Positions 17,056 to 28,658 of a stretch of DNA of 64,000 nucleotides are shown piece by piece. The position numbers and the translations under genes are program-made. The notes beneath the pieces were generated by a model that ran no database searches, was not told the origin of the DNA, and worked only from the letters and a program-made list of their open reading frames with translations. Origin of the DNA: Pseudoxanthomonas sp. YR558 (GTDB lineage: Bacteria; Pseudomonadota; Gammaproteobacteria; Xanthomonadales; Xanthomonadaceae); assembly GCF_900116385.1 (NCBI RefSeq), contig NZ_FPCI01000001.1:1550001-1614000 (forward strand), read 5' to 3'. Positions within the stretch are counted from its first letter, which is position 1; each line of letters opens with the position of its first letter.

Positions 17056-17846
17056 GCCGCGAAGAATAGCTGACGCAGCGCCTCGCCGGGTTCTTCCGCC
17101 CGCATGAAGGTTTCGCCGACCAGGAATGCGTTGACGCCCGCGGCGCGCATCTTCGCCACATCATCCGGCACCACGATGCCGCTTTCGGTGACCAGCAGGC
17201 GGTCTTTCGGCACGGCGTCCTTCATCGCCAGCGTGGTGTCCAGCGTTACGTCGAACGTGCGTAGGTTGCGGTTGTTGATGCCGACCAGCGGCACCGGCAC
17301 CTGCAACGCCCGCTCGAGTTCGTCGATGTCGTGCACCTCGACCAGCACATCCATGCCCAGCTGCAGCGCCAGGCCCGACAGATCGACCAGCTGGCCGTCG
17401 TCCAGCGCGGAGACGATCAACAGGATGCAGTCCGCGCCCAGCACGCGCGCTTCGTACACCTGGTAGGGATCGACCGTGAAGTCCTTGCGCAGCACCGGCA
17501 GCGTGCACGCATCGCGGGCCTGGCGCAGGTAGTCGTCGGCCCCCTGGAAGAAGTCGACATCGGTCAGCACAGACAAGCAGGCCGCTCCGCCGAACTCGTA
17601 GCTGACCGCGATGTCGGCCGGGCGGAAGTCCGGGCGGATCACCCCCTTGGACGGGCTCGCCTTCTTCACCTCGGCGATCACCGCCGGGTCGCCCCGCGCG
17701 ATCGTCGCGTTGAGCGCGTCGGCGAAGCCACGCGTCGGCGGCGCATCGTCGGCGCGCGCGCGTAGGTCGGACAGCGATACGCGGGCGCTGCGCTCGGCGA
17801 TCTCGTCCGCCTTGCGGGCGAGGATGGTGGTCAGGATGTCGCTCAT
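17052..17846 (-). CDS. trpC: Indole-3-glycerol phosphate synthase
   Basis: 264 residues, the normal length of monofunctional TrpC. It closes the indole ring from carboxyphenylaminodeoxyribulose 5-phosphate in tryptophan biosynthesis. TIM-barrel signatures are visible: [11 protein letters not shown] (phosphate/substrate lysine), VLRKDF (catalytic lysine), [19 protein letters not shown] and TESGI near the C-terminal phosphate site. Preceded by the monooxygenase-like gene and trpD in the same direction. Confidence 0.97.
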   Translation of the reverse strand: MSDILTTILARKADEIAERSARVSLSDLRARADDAPPTRGFADALNATIARGDPAVIAEVKKASPSKGVIRPDFRPADIAVSYEFGGAACLSVLTDVDFFQGADDYLRQARDACTLPVLRKDFTVDPYQVYEARVLGADCILLIVSALDDGQLVDLSGLALQLGMDVLVEVHDIDELERALQVPVPLVGINNRNLRTFDVTLDTTLAMKDAVPKDRLLVTESGIVVPDDVAKMRAAGVNAFLVGETFMRAEEPGEALRQLFFAA

Positions 17847-17893
17847 GCAGTCCTCAGGCGGGCACCCGCCTGTGCGGGACCCCTATTTTCGCA

Positions 17894-18253
17894 CTATCCG
17901 TGCCGTTCGGTCGTCGCGCGGTCCCAACCGTAGGCGCGTTCGACCTTGGCGACCCGCAGTTCGAAATGGTCGTACCAGTCCCGTCGGCCCTGCTCGCGCG
18001 CGGCCGTGTGCTCGGCATGCTGGCGCCAGGCGAGGATCGCCGCCTCGCTCTCCCAGTACGCCACGGTGATGCCGAAGCCGTCCGCGCCGCGGGTCGATTC
18101 CATCCCGAGGAAGCCCGGCTGCTGTTGCGCCAGTTCGACCATGCGCTCGGCCATGGCGCCGTAACCGGCGTCGTCCTGGCCATTGCGCTGCGATGAGAAG
18201 ACCACCGCGTAGTACGGCGGCTTGGGCAGGCTGGCGAATCCGCTGGCGGCCAT
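17894..18253 (-). CDS. Antibiotic biosynthesis monooxygenase (ABM)-like protein
   Basis: 119 residues from the ATG at 18253, immediately before the trpD stop. It has the dimeric alpha-beta barrel of ABM proteins: YYAVVFSSQRN start strand, YGAMAERMVELAQQQPGFLGMES and VAYWESEAAILAWRQHAEH. ABM proteins range from heme-degrading enzymes to quinol oxygenases, so the reaction cannot be told. It sits between trpD and trpC, where it could be a passenger. Confidence 0.85.
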   Translation of the reverse strand: MAASGFASLPKPPYYAVVFSSQRNGQDDAGYGAMAERMVELAQQQPGFLGMESTRGADGFGITVAYWESEAAILAWRQHAEHTAAREQGRRDWYDHFELRVAKVERAYGWDRATTERHG

Positions 18254-18254
18254 G

Positions 18255-19298
18255 TCAGTGCGTTTCCTGTTTTCCCAGAGCTTGGGTGGTGGCGATGAAA
18301 TGCTGGAGGCGCTCCAGCGCCTTGCCGCTGGCGATGGCCTCGCGCGACGCGGCGATGCCGGCCTCGATGCTGTCCGCAACGCCAGCGACATACAGCGCCG
18401 CGCCGGCGTTCAACACGACGATCTCACGCGCCGGGCCGGGCCGGTTGTCCAGCACACCCAGCAGCATGGCCTTCGACTCCGCGGCATCACCCACGCGCAG
18501 GTTGCGGCTGGCGGCCATGGCGATGCCGAAGTCCTCCGGGTGCAGTTCGTACTCGCGTACCTGTCCATCGCGCAGTTCGCCGACCAGCGTGCCCGCGCCG
18601 AGCGACAGCTCGTCCATGCCGTCGCGCCCCCAGACCACCAGCGCACGTTCGGCGCCGAGTTCCTGCAACACGCGCGCCTGGATGCCGACGAGGTCCGGAT
18701 GGAATACGCCCATCAGGATGCTCGGCGCGCCCGCCGGATTGGTCAGCGGCCCCAGGATGTTGAAGATGGTGCGCACGCCCATCTCGCGACGGACGGGCGC
18801 AACGACCTTCATCGCCGGGTGGTGGATGGGCGCGAACATGAAGCCGATGCCGGACTGCACGATGGACTGTGCGACCTGGTCGGGCTGCAACTCGATGTTG
18901 ACGCCCAGTGCCTCCAGCACGTCGGCGCTGCCCGACTTCGACGACACGCTGCGGTTGCCGTGCTTGGCGATCTTCGCGCCGGCAGCGGACGCCACGAACA
19001 TCGAGCACGTGGAGATGTTGAACGTGTGCGAGCCGTCACCGCCGGTGCCGACGATGTCGACCAGGTGCGTGCGGTCGGGCACCTCCACGGTGCGCGAGAA
19101 CTCGCGCATGACGGTGGCGGCGCCGGCGATCTCGCCGACGGTTTCCTTCTTCACGCGCAGACCGGTCAGGATCGCCGCACTCATCGTCGGCGATACGTCG
19201 CCGCGCATGATCTGCCGCATCAGGTCGACCATCTCGTCGTGGAAGATCTCGCGGTGCTCGATCGTGCGCTGCAGCGCTTCTTGCGGGGTCAGTGGCAT
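18255..19298 (-). CDS. trpD: Anthranilate phosphoribosyltransferase
   Basis: 347 residues from the ATG at 19298, which has GGAG seven bases upstream; the frame extends 12 codons further without a site. The enzyme joins anthranilate and PRPP. Signatures: [15 protein letters not shown] (PRPP loop), [21 protein letters not shown], and GPLTNPA. Length and order agree with monofunctional TrpD. Confidence 0.97.
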   Translation of the reverse strand: MPLTPQEALQRTIEHREIFHDEMVDLMRQIMRGDVSPTMSAAILTGLRVKKETVGEIAGAATVMREFSRTVEVPDRTHLVDIVGTGGDGSHTFNISTCSMFVASAAGAKIAKHGNRSVSSKSGSADVLEALGVNIELQPDQVAQSIVQSGIGFMFAPIHHPAMKVVAPVRREMGVRTIFNILGPLTNPAGAPSILMGVFHPDLVGIQARVLQELGAERALVVWGRDGMDELSLGAGTLVGELRDGQVREYELHPEDFGIAMAASRNLRVGDAAESKAMLLGVLDNRPGPAREIVVLNAGAALYVAGVADSIEAGIAASREAIASGKALERLQHFIATTQALGKQETH

Positions 19299-19306
19299 GT
19301 GGGCTC

Positions 19307-19363
19307 CGTAGGGTGGGCCCTGGCCCACCGGCATGGCGATGGCGGGCCAAGGCCCGCCCTACG
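19307..19363. repeat. Palindromic intergenic repeat pair
   Basis: Two related palindromic arms face each other: CGTAGGGTGGGCCCTGGCCC at 19307 and a diverged inverse copy ending at 19363 (GGCGGGCCAAGGCCCGCCCT, then ACG). Together they can fold into a long hairpin between trpD and trpG. Elements of this type are scattered between genes in Xanthomonadaceae. It could act as a transcript stabiliser or attenuating hairpin. Confidence 0.7.
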
Positions 19364-19942
19364 TCATCGTTCGAGGAAATTCTTCAACAGCGCGTGGCCG
19401 TGCTCTGTGAGAATGGATTCGGGATGGAACTGCACGCCTTCGACGGGGAATTCACGATGGCGCAGCCCCATGATCTCCTCGAAGCTGCCGTCCTCGTTCT
19501 CGGTCCAGGCGGTGACCTCCAGCGCGTCCGGCAAACTGCTGCGCTCCACGACCAACGAGTGGTAGCGCGTGGCCTCGTAGGCATCGGGCAAGCCTGCGAA
19601 GACACCCTTGCCCTCATGGCGGATGCGTGAGGTCTTTCCGTGCATGATGCGGCCCGCCCGGATGACGTTGCCGCCGTACGCCTGGCCGAGGCTCTGGTGG
19701 CCCAGGCATACCCCAAGGATCGGCGTATTGGCGCCCAGCCGCTCGATGATTTCCAGCGAGACGCCCGCTTCGTTCGGCGTGCATGGGCCGGGCGAGATCA
19801 CGATGCGCTCGGGCGCGAGCTTCGCGATTTCGTCCACCGTCATCGCATCGTTGCGCACCACCTTCACCTCGGCACCCAGCGACTGCAGGTACTGCACGAG
19901 GTTGTAGGTAAAGCTGTCGTAGTTGTCGATCATCAGCAGCAT
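19364..19942 (-). CDS. trpG: Anthranilate synthase glutamine amidotransferase subunit
   Basis: 192 residues, class I glutamine amidotransferase. Catalytic triad visible: Cys in [11 protein letters not shown], His and Glu in [11 protein letters not shown]-terminal [19 protein letters not shown] is the TrpG/PabA signature. It supplies ammonia to TrpE and may also serve PabB in folate synthesis, as TrpG often does. It is 3 bp downstream of the SIMPL gene and upstream of trpD. Confidence 0.97.
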   Translation of the reverse strand: MLLMIDNYDSFTYNLVQYLQSLGAEVKVVRNDAMTVDEIAKLAPERIVISPGPCTPNEAGVSLEIIERLGANTPILGVCLGHQSLGQAYGGNVIRAGRIMHGKTSRIRHEGKGVFAGLPDAYEATRYHSLVVERSSLPDALEVTAWTENEDGSFEEIMGLRHREFPVEGVQFHPESILTEHGHALLKNFLER

Positions 19943-19945
19943 GGG

Positions 19946-20725
19946 TCAATCCGCAAGCAGGAATACGGTGTAGATCTTGTCGGTGAAGGTGACGTAGCCC
20001 GTCTGGAACGATTCGAGATTCGCCCGCTTCATCCGGGATCCCGTTACCTGGACCTTGTCGAGCGTGTACCCGTCCGTCTCTTGGAATCGGCCCCATTCAT
20101 AGGTCGAAGGCCAACTGCCCTCGCGGACCCCATACTGGAACTGCGGAGCCACGTCTGAAACGCTGTAAAGTCCGCCCAACCTCGCGCCGTAGGCCTTTGC
20201 GATGGTTTCCGCTTTTTCTCGCGATGATTCAATGGCCTTCTCGCGAAGCGCCTTGCGAAGTTGGGCTTCGTCCGCTAATTCGGTGTCCACGCTTGAGACA
20301 TTCAACTCCTTCGACGTCTTCAGGTCGGCCAAGAACGTCTTGAGCGACGCCTGGCTGTCAAATCGAGCGACAACGGTACGCTTGACGCCCGTTCCCACAA
20401 ACACCTGCTCACTCTTCCTGTCGTCGTAGCGCTCTCGCGTGCCCATTTCCATCGACGTGGCCACGATCTCGCCATCCGCGACGCCTGCGGCTTTCAGCTT
20501 TCCGAGGACCTGTTGCACGTTCTCCTCGACTCGTCGGCGCGCAGCGTCTGCATTCATGTCGATGGCCTCGAAATTCACGGATATCTTGAAGCGATCCGGG
20601 ATCGCGCGCGCCTGCGCTTCGCCATACACCAGGATATGGCGCGTCGGGGGGAGCGCATTGACCTGGGCGGCCAGGTCGGAGGACAGGGTCAACGCAAGTA
20701 CTAGCAGCAGGTAACGCAGCTTCAT
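19946..20725 (-). CDS. SIMPL (DUF541) periplasmic protein
   Basis: 259 residues from the ATG at 20725 (GGAGAGA site). Signal peptide with cleavage near DLAAQ. The mature part has the SIMPL layout: HILVYGEAQARAIPDRFKISVNF, a helix NADAARRRVEENVQQVLGKL, GVADGEIVATSMEM, and a second repeat with KALREKAIESSREKAETIAKAYG. SIMPL proteins (YggE-like) form periplasmic rings linked to oxidative stress. It lies between trpE/threonine aldolase and trpG, 3 bp from trpG; no metabolic link is evident. Confidence 0.9.
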   Translation of the reverse strand: MKLRYLLLVLALTLSSDLAAQVNALPPTRHILVYGEAQARAIPDRFKISVNFEAIDMNADAARRRVEENVQQVLGKLKAAGVADGEIVATSMEMGTRERYDDRKSEQVFVGTGVKRTVVARFDSQASLKTFLADLKTSKELNVSSVDTELADEAQLRKALREKAIESSREKAETIAKAYGARLGGLYSVSDVAPQFQYGVREGSWPSTYEWGRFQETDGYTLDKVQVTGSRMKRANLESFQTGYVTFTDKIYTVFLLAD

Positions 20726-20793
20726 GGGATCTCTCCGGCTCAAGGACTTCCCTGTCGAACGCACGACCATCGAATGCGGGGTTCCAGATGCGG

Positions 20794-21857
20794 TCATCGG
20801 TCTTGGTCCTGCGTCAGCACATGCGCCAGGACGGCCACGAACGCTTCGATGTCGGACTCCGGTGTTGCCCACGATGCCATCAGTCGGATCACCGTGGTGC
20901 CATCGCTGCGCCGCTCCCAGGTTTCGAACTCCACGTACTGTCCGAGGCGCTCAACCACCGCGTCCGGCAGTATCGGAAACACCTGATTGCTGGGTGAGTC
21001 GACCGCCAGCGGCACGCCGGCTTGCTGCAGGATCTCCCGCAGGCGCGCCGCCATGGCATTCGCGTGCGTCGCCAGCACGAAATACAGGCCGTCTTCGAAC
21101 AAGGCTTCGAACTGCGCGCCGACCACCATGCCTTTGGCGAGCATCGCGCCGCGCTGCTTGATGACGTGACGGAAATCCGTGCGCAGCGCGGGGTTCACGA
21201 TGACCAGCGCCTCGCCGAGCAAGGCACCGTTCTTGGTACCACCGATGTAGAAGGCATCGGCCTCCGTCGACAGCAGCGCCAGGTCGACATCGTTGCCGGG
21301 CGTCGTGAGTGCCGAGGCGAGGCGTGCGCCATCGACGTAGAGCAGGAGGTCACGATCGCGGCAGAACACGCCGAGCGCCTGCAGTTCCGCCGCGCTGTAC
21401 AGCGTGCCCCACTCGGTGGTGTTGGAGATGTAGACCAACCGCGGCTTCACCATGTGCTCGCTGCCGTGGCCGTCCAGGCAAGGCTGGATGAGCTCCGGAC
21501 TCAGCTTGCCGTCCGGAGTGTCGACCGTCAGCACCTTGTGCCCGCTGGCCTCGATCGCGCCTGTCTCATGCGTCGCGATATGGCCGCTGGCTGGTGCGAT
21601 CACGGCTTCGTGCGGGCGAAGGAAGGCGGCCAGCGCGACGAGGTTGGTCTGGGTGCCACCGGCGAGGAAATGGATGTCGGCATCGCGGGCAAGGCGATCG
21701 CGGATCAGCGCGGCGGCCCGGAGGCTGTGTGCGTCCAGGCCGTAACCACGGTTGATCTCCGCGCTCGCCACGGCCAGCGCCTGCAGCAGGCGCGGGTGCG
21801 CACCCTCGCTGTAGTCGTTGCGCAGGCTGATCCTGGCGTTGTCGGTCGCGACCTCCA

Positions 21858-21858
<1 letters not shown>
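20794..21858 (-). CDS. Low-specificity threonine aldolase / beta-eliminating lyase
   Basis: 354 residues, fold-type I PLP enzyme of the LtaE family, cleaving threonine to glycine and acetaldehyde. The PLP lysine is in FYIGGTKNGAL, the PLP-binding Asp in LYVDGARLASAL, and the N-terminus has LRNDYSEGAHPRLLQAL with YGLDAHSLRAAALI. The ATG at 21858 overlaps the trpE stop (TGATG), so translation is coupled to trpE. Some tryptophanase-like enzymes share the fold, and the enzyme may act on a different beta-hydroxy amino acid. Confidence 0.88.
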
Positions 21859-23330
<1,472 letters not shown>

Positions 23331-23487
23331 GCGGGCTTTCCTTCCGGGACGCGGTGGCAGGGCGGGCGACGGCTACGGGCCACCATCGCCAGCTGCGGCG
23401 TGCGGAAAGTTTGGAAAGCGGGCGCGTGGGGTGGGACACGGCCCTACTCTACCCGATGCCCGACCCCACCGGCCAGCCGGCCGGAGG

Positions 23488-24414
23488 TCACCCCAGCAGC
23501 GGGCAATCCGCCGGCAGGTGCATGCGGACGCGTCCCGGGACGCAGGCCACGCGAAACCGAAGCGACTGCACCGGCTCACCATCCAGGTTGAGGGTCATCG
23601 GCGTTTCGGCGCTCAACTCCACCCAGGCGAGCCGGGCGCGTTCTGCGACGCGGTCCAACGCCGCATGCTTGCCGTCCTTGACCAGCGTGCCGACGGTGGC
23701 GGCGACTTCGCCCGAGAGTTCCGGGACGATGGTCAGGTCCAGCTGGCCATCATCGACCAGCGCATCCGGACACAGGGCCTGTCCGCCACCGGCCTGGCGT
23801 CCGTTGCCGAGGCCGAGTGCGATGAAGTCGCCCTGCCAGGCGAAACTCGGGCCTTCGATGCGCGCTGCCATCGGCTCGATGCGACCCAGCTTGGCGATGC
23901 CGGTGATCAGGTATGCCAGGCCACCCAGCATCTTCTTCAGGCCCTCATCGGTTTCCACGGTGACCTCGGTGCCGAAGCCGCCGCTGGCGAGGTTGGCGCA
24001 CCAGTGCGGCCCGTCGTCGGCGTCGATGCGCAGCAGGTCCATCGGAGCCGCAACCGCATCGCGGACGAGGTGCAGTGCGGCCAGCGCCTCATCCGGAATG
24101 CCGGCCGCGGTGGCGAAATCATTGGCCGTGCCCATCGGCACCAGTCCCAGAGACGGCAATGCGTCGGCGGTCTCGTCGCGATGCGCCAGCGTGGTCGCCA
24201 CTTCGCTCAAGGTGCCGTCGCCACCGGCCGCGATCACCGTGTCCACGCCATCGGCGATGGCTTCGGCGACATAGCGCTCGGCATCGCCGTCTTCCCAGGT
24301 CACGCGAACGTCGAGCGTGATGCCGTCTTCGCGCAGCGCTCCGACGGCCGCACGCAGATCGTCATCGCCGGCGGATTTTCCATTGAGGATCAGGCGCCAG
24401 CGGGGTGCGGTCAT
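23488..24414 (-). CDS. YegS-like lipid kinase
   Basis: 308 residues, DAGK-catalytic family. The nucleotide loop is [19 protein letters not shown], followed by [13 protein letters not shown] and later ASGGFGTEV and [25 protein letters not shown], closely matching the YegS/YtlR signature. It phosphorylates a lipid (phosphatidylglycerol in YegS). Stands alone between trpE and a repeat. Substrate is inferred from family. Confidence 0.92.
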   Translation of the reverse strand: MTAPRWRLILNGKSAGDDDLRAAVGALREDGITLDVRVTWEDGDAERYVAEAIADGVDTVIAAGGDGTLSEVATTLAHRDETADALPSLGLVPMGTANDFATAAGIPDEALAALHLVRDAVAAPMDLLRIDADDGPHWCANLASGGFGTEVTVETDEGLKKMLGGLAYLITGIAKLGRIEPMAARIEGPSFAWQGDFIALGLGNGRQAGGGQALCPDALVDDGQLDLTIVPELSGEVAATVGTLVKDGKHAALDRVAERARLAWVELSAETPMTLNLDGEPVQSLRFRVACVPGRVRMHLPADCPLLG

Positions 24415-24453
24415 GGGGATTCCTTGGAGGACGCGCGAGCATAGCCTCTCTCC

Positions 24454-24561
24454 TGTAGGAGCGACGTGAGTCGCGACCGCACGCTACGGCTGGCAGGGAA
24501 ACTGCGGATCCAGGAACTTCGGAACTCGGGGTCTACGGTCGCGACTCACGTCGTTCCTGCA
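24454..24561. repeat. Inverted intergenic repeat pair around a short spacer
   Basis: TGTAGGAGCGACGTGAGTCG (from 24454, continuing CGACCG) recurs inverted from 24536 to 24561 with one mismatch (a T for a C on the plus strand). Each arm is itself partly palindromic (CGACGTGAGTCG). The two arms are separated by 56 bp. Short elements of this kind are abundant between genes in Xanthomonadaceae. Confidence 0.75.
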
Positions 24562-24695
24562 ACGGCAAAGCCGCTGTCACGGGCCCGTCACAGACGATGC
24601 GTAGTGTGGAAGGCCATAGCAGGGACGACGGGCGGAGGCAGGATCAGCCTCCAATTCTTCCGGGGCGGTGGCGAAAGCCATCGCCCTTCTGCTTT

Positions 24696-25373
24696 TCAGG
24701 CGCCGCGCGCGTCGGCGACGGCCTGGCGCATGCGATCGATCACGTCCTTGTAGTCCGGTGCATTGAAGATCGCCGAGCCGGCGACGAAGGCATCCGCGCC
24801 TGCCGCCGCGATCTGGCCGATGTTGTCGGCCTTCACGCCGCCGTCGATCTCCAGGCGGATGTCCTTACCGGTCTTGTCGATCATCGCGCGCACGGCGCGC
24901 AGCTTGTCCAGCGCCGATGGGATGAAGGCCTGCCCGCCGAAGCCCGGATTCACCGACATCAGCAGCACCAGGTCCAGCTCCGGCAGCACCCAGTCCAACA
25001 CTTCGACGGGCGTTCCCGGATTGAGTACCAGGCCGGCCTTGCAGCCCAGCGACTTGATCAGCTGGATCGTGCGGTGCACGTGCTTCGAGGCTTCCGGGTG
25101 GAAGCTGATGATGCTGGCGCCGGCCTCGGCGAAGTCCGGGATGATGCGATCCACCGGCTCCACCATCAGGTGCACGTCGATCGGCGCGGTGACGCCGTGT
25201 TTGCGCAGCGCGCTGCACACCAGCGGGCCGATGGTCAGGTTGGGCACGTAATGGTTGTCCATCACGTCGAAGTGGACCCAATCGGCGCCGGCCTTCAGTA
25301 CGTTGTCGACTTCCTCGCCGAGGCGGGCGAAGTTCGCGGACAGGATGGACGGGGCGATGATGCAGTTCGACAT
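24696..25373 (-). CDS. rpe: Ribulose-phosphate 3-epimerase
   Basis: 225 residues from the ATG at 25373. TIM-barrel signatures: [34 protein letters not shown] (metal ligands), [40 protein letters not shown] and [11 protein letters not shown]. It interconverts ribulose and xylulose 5-phosphate in the pentose phosphate pathway. The J-domain gene precedes it by 8 bp. Confidence 0.97.
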   Translation of the reverse strand: MSNCIIAPSILSANFARLGEEVDNVLKAGADWVHFDVMDNHYVPNLTIGPLVCSALRKHGVTAPIDVHLMVEPVDRIIPDFAEAGASIISFHPEASKHVHRTIQLIKSLGCKAGLVLNPGTPVEVLDWVLPELDLVLLMSVNPGFGGQAFIPSALDKLRAVRAMIDKTGKDIRLEIDGGVKADNIGQIAAAGADAFVAGSAIFNAPDYKDVIDRMRQAVADARGA

Positions 25374-25381
25374 GGAGAGGC

Positions 25382-25711
25382 TCACTTGCGCTTGCGCTGG
25401 GTCTTGATGCGGTCGTAGGCGGCGTTGATCTCGCCGGCCTTCTGTTCGGCCTGGCGGCGCAGGTCGTCCGCCGCGCCGGCCATCTTGTCGGGGTGGTACT
25501 GGGAAATCAGCCGGCGGTAGGCCTGGTCGATCTCCGCATCGCTGGCATCGCTGGTCAGGTCGAACACGCGGTACGGGTTGTCGCGACTGAGCTTGAACCA
25601 GTCCTCGTCGAAAGCATGGCCGATGATCAGGCCCACCAGGCCGCCCAGCGGGTGGCGCATCAGCAGCCAACCGGCCACGAATCCCAGCAGTTTTCCGTAC
25701 CAGCGCTTCAT
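25382..25711 (-). CDS. Minimal membrane J-domain protein
   Basis: 109 residues from the ATG at 25711. A short hydrophobic stretch (about residues 5-32, with a Gly-rich [14 protein letters not shown]) precedes a J domain (about 44-105): [20 protein letters not shown], then the HPD tripeptide in SQYHPDKM, and a third helix [13 protein letters not shown]. The N-terminus plus J domain recall DjlA reduced to its two ends. It would stimulate DnaK at the inner membrane. Coupled to rpe by an 8-bp gap. Confidence 0.88.
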   Translation of the reverse strand: MKRWYGKLLGFVAGWLLMRHPLGGLVGLIIGHAFDEDWFKLSRDNPYRVFDLTSDASDAEIDQAYRRLISQYHPDKMAGAADDLRRQAEQKAGEINAAYDRIKTQRKRK

Positions 25712-25910
25712 TCGGCCCGCCTTCTCCGGCAATCGCGCCATTTTACGGCACACACGGCCCCCAAGCGCCGTACACTACGCGGCCCGGTCCGGTACCCGGC
25801 CCCGCCACCCGCGGGTAGACGGCCGCCCCGGGGCACGGGCGCACGGCCTGCCGCACGCCCCCACGACGCTGTACCGCCTCGCTGGTTTCCGGACTCCCCA
25901 AGGAGTGTTT

Positions 25911-26837
25911 GTGCCCACGACGTTGCTTCAATCCGATCTGCCCGGCCTCACCCTGCGCCATCGCGGCAAGGTCCGCGACGTGTTCGACCTGCCCCGCGAC
26001 CGCCTGCCTGCCGACGCCCCCGCCGGCGATTACTTGTTGATGGTCGCCACCGATCGCCTGAGCGCGTTCGACGTGGTGCTGCCCGACCCCATTCCCGGCA
26101 AGGGCGAGATGCTCTGCCAGATCTCCAATTTCTGGTTCGCCAAGACCGCGCACCTGATGCCGAACCACCTGACCGGCATCGACGTGGCCAGCGTGCTGCC
26201 GGCCGGCGTGGACGCCTCGCTGTACGCCAAGCGTGCGGTGGTGACGAAGAAGCTCAAGCCGGTGCCGGTGGAAGCCATCGCGCGCGGTTACCTGATCGGC
26301 AGCGGCTGGAAGGACTACCAGCGCACCGGCAAGGTCAGTGGCATCGAACTGCCGGACGGTCTGCGCCAGGCCGAGAAGCTGGCCGAGCCCATCTTCACGC
26401 CGTCGACCAAAGCCGCCGTCGGCGACCACGACGAGAACATCGACTTCGACGCCATGGTGAAGACCGTTGGCGCCGAACTGGCCGAGCGCGTGCGCGATGC
26501 CACCCTGCGCATTTACCGCTTCGCCGCCGATTTCGCGGCCGAACGCGGCATCCTGCTGGCCGACACCAAGTTCGAGTTCGGCACGGACGAAGACGGCCGC
26601 CTGTACATCATGGACGAGATGTTGACCCCGGATTCCTCGCGCTACTGGCCTGCGGACCAGTACGAAGTCGGCACCAGCCCGCCGAGCTACGACAAGCAGT
26701 TCGTGCGCGACTACCTGGAAACGCTGGACTGGAACAAGACCGCGCCCGGCCCCTCGCTGCCGGTCGAGGTCATCGAACGCACCCGCGCCAAGTACGCGGA
26801 AGCGCTGCAGAAGCTGGCCGGCATCATCGTCGACTGA
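25911..26837 (+). CDS. purC: SAICAR synthase (phosphoribosylaminoimidazole-succinocarboxamide synthase)
   Basis: 308 residues from a GTG at 25911 with AAGGAG ten bases ahead; the longer frame upstream overlaps the J-domain gene's promoter region. It adds aspartate to CAIR in purine synthesis. Signatures: [40 protein letters not shown]-type [24 protein letters not shown] and [14 protein letters not shown]. Solo gene on the plus strand. Confidence 0.97.
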   Translation: MPTTLLQSDLPGLTLRHRGKVRDVFDLPRDRLPADAPAGDYLLMVATDRLSAFDVVLPDPIPGKGEMLCQISNFWFAKTAHLMPNHLTGIDVASVLPAGVDASLYAKRAVVTKKLKPVPVEAIARGYLIGSGWKDYQRTGKVSGIELPDGLRQAEKLAEPIFTPSTKAAVGDHDENIDFDAMVKTVGAELAERVRDATLRIYRFAADFAAERGILLADTKFEFGTDEDGRLYIMDEMLTPDSSRYWPADQYEVGTSPPSYDKQFVRDYLETLDWNKTAPGPSLPVEVIERTRAKYAEALQKLAGIIVD

Positions 26838-26928
26838 TCGGCGGCCCTCCCGCCGGACGGCCCGGCACACTCTGCCGGGCTGGGGTATGCTCCATACCCT
26901 GCCGCATTGCCATCCTCGGGAGGGATGA

Positions 26929-27408
26929 ATGAACGCGACTGCGCAACGCCCGGTGGACCGCTGGTTCGCCAGCTACTCCGGCGACCACGTCAACGAAACC
27001 AACCAGCTGATCCATGTGTTCGCCGTGCCGGCGATCCTGTGGACGGTGGTGGCGCTGCTCTGGTGCATCCCGGTGTTCGGCACCTGGGTGAAATCCGGCA
27101 TGTGGGCGGCGCTGGCGATGTTCGGCGCGTGGATGTACTACTACAAACTCTCGCGCCCGCTGGGCTTCGGCATGCTGGCGATCTTCATCGCGATGGCGTG
27201 GCTGACCCGCTGGCTGGAAAGCGTGCTCGGGCTGCAGAACCTGTTCTTCCTCGCGGTGACGGTGTTCGTGGTGGCGTGGATCGCCCAGTTCATCGGCCAC
27301 AAGATCGAAGGCAAGAAGCCCAGCTTCCTGACCGACCTCACCTACCTGCTGATCGGGCCGGTCTGGGTACTCAGCAAGTTCTACCGGAAGATGGGCTGGA
27401 AGTACTGA
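26929..27408 (+). CDS. DUF962 / Mpo1-like membrane protein
   Basis: 159 residues, four or five hydrophobic segments between 30 and 150. The N-terminal W-F-A-S-Y-S-G-DHVNETNQLIHVF is the DUF962 signature, with His residues in NxxNxxIH proposed as metal ligands in yeast Mpo1, a dioxygenase of phytosphingosine alpha-oxidation. A conserved FIGHKIEGKKPSFLTDLTYLLIGP follows. Its bacterial substrate is unknown. It sits between purC and the epimerase-like gene, in the opposite direction to the latter. Confidence 0.88.
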   Translation: MNATAQRPVDRWFASYSGDHVNETNQLIHVFAVPAILWTVVALLWCIPVFGTWVKSGMWAALAMFGAWMYYYKLSRPLGFGMLAIFIAMAWLTRWLESVLGLQNLFFLAVTVFVVAWIAQFIGHKIEGKKPSFLTDLTYLLIGPVWVLSKFYRKMGWKY

Positions 27409-27412
27409 GCGG

Positions 27413-28294
27413 CTAGCGGCCGCCCTCGCCCAGCGCGCGCGCATCGACCACGAAGGCGCGCGGCGCAAAACCGAAATCACGGCGCGCCGGCGCCACGTCG
27501 AACACCAGGTCCTCGCGCATGCGGGCCACGGCATCATCCGTGAGCCCCCGCATCGCGCCGGCCATCCGCGCGATCCCCAGCACCGCACGGAACACCGTCA
27601 TCGGCAGTTCCCACAGCCGCACCGGCGGCGGCAGCGCCGCCAGCGTGCGCGCCACCATGTCGCGGTACGCGAGCGTTTCGCCGCCCGGCAGCGCGTAGGC
27701 CTGGCCGTGCGTGGCGGAGGCATCCACGACCGCGAGCGCGGCGTGCGCCAGATCGTCCACGTGCACCGGCTGGCGCTTTCCATCCGCACCACGCGGCAGC
27801 ATAAAGAAGCCCATGCGCCGGCCCATCGCGGCGATGCGCGCCAGGGTCTGGTCGCGCCCCGCGCCATACACCAGCGTGGGTCGCAGCAGCGTCGCGGCGG
27901 CACCGCGGACGGAGGCAGTAACGAACACCGTGCGCTCTGCCGCCTGCAGTCGCGCGACGATGTCGCGCTCGTACGCATCGCCCGAGGCCTGTTTCGTGTC
28001 GAGGCTGGTGGAACCGAACGCGACCACGCGCGATGCGATCACGTCGCCACGCGCATACCACTGCGCGAAGCCATCCAGCGGCCCGGTGCTGAACATGACG
28101 TCCACGGTCGAGGGCAATCCTGCGATACCGGCGAAGTCGCCCTTCAGCCAGACGATCCCGGCAGACGACGGGCGCGGGTTGCGAGACACCGCGAACACTT
28201 GCCAGCCCTCGCCCGCCAGGCGCGCCAACAGCGCGTCCCCGATCTGGCCGCTGGCGCCGAACACCAGCGCCGTGCGCGAAGGGGTATCAGGCAT
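27413..28294 (-). CDS. NAD(P)-dependent epimerase / SDR-type protein
   Basis: 293 residues, extended/atypical SDR. N-terminal ALVFGASGQIGDALLARL is a Rossmann nucleotide loop; VAFGSTSLDTK and LRPTLVYGAGRD mark the middle, and LPGGETLAYRDMVARTLAAL the C-terminal half. The catalytic Tyr-x3-Lys of classical SDRs is not obvious, so it may be an atypical sugar or complex-I-type NAD-binding protein. Its start overlaps the end of mrpG by 8 bp. Confidence 0.82.
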   Translation of the reverse strand: MPDTPSRTALVFGASGQIGDALLARLAGEGWQVFAVSRNPRPSSAGIVWLKGDFAGIAGLPSTVDVMFSTGPLDGFAQWYARGDVIASRVVAFGSTSLDTKQASGDAYERDIVARLQAAERTVFVTASVRGAAATLLRPTLVYGAGRDQTLARIAAMGRRMGFFMLPRGADGKRQPVHVDDLAHAALAVVDASATHGQAYALPGGETLAYRDMVARTLAALPPPVRLWELPMTVFRAVLGIARMAGAMRGLTDDAVARMREDLVFDVAPARRDFGFAPRAFVVDARALGEGGR

Positions 28295-28658
28295 CCGGGC
28301 GGGCGCCTTCGTCGACCGCATCAATGGGGCGCGGCGGTTCGCCACCCGGCATCGGTGGCCGCTCCGCCATGTGCAGCGACAGCGCCGCCTTGGCCATCAG
28401 GTGCGCGCTGATCGGCGCGGTGATGAAGAGGAACGCGGTGATAAGCAATTCGCGCGGCTGCGGATCGGTGCCCGACAGCGCGTGGTAGCCGATCGACGCG
28501 ATCAGCACGCAGCCCACGCCCAGCGTGCTGGCCTTGGTCGGTCCGTGCAGGCGCTTGAAGAACTCCGACAGCTTCACCAGGCTGAAAGAGCCCACGAGGA
28601 TGAAGAAGCTGCCCACGGCGAGCAGCAACACCAGCAGGATGGCGAAGACCCAGCTCAT
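28287..28658 (-). CDS. mrpG: Mrp antiporter subunit G
   Basis: 123 residues with three transmembrane segments (about 4-26, 42-62, 66-88) and a polar Pro-rich tail. The PhaG/MnhG signature is seen in GSFSLVKLSEFFKRLHGPTKASTLGVG. Last subunit of the six-gene antiporter operon. Overlaps mrpF by 4 bp (ATGA). Confidence 0.93.
   Translation of the reverse strand: MSWVFAILLVLLLAVGSFFILVGSFSLVKLSEFFKRLHGPTKASTLGVGCVLIASIGYHALSGTDPQPRELLITAFLFITAPISAHLMAKAALSLHMAERPPMPGGEPPRPIDAVDEGARPDA

Noticed and set aside
26860..26880. Hairpin after purC as a terminator
   Set aside because: An 8-bp stem (GCCCGGCA/TGCCGGGC) without a following T run; too weak to annotate.
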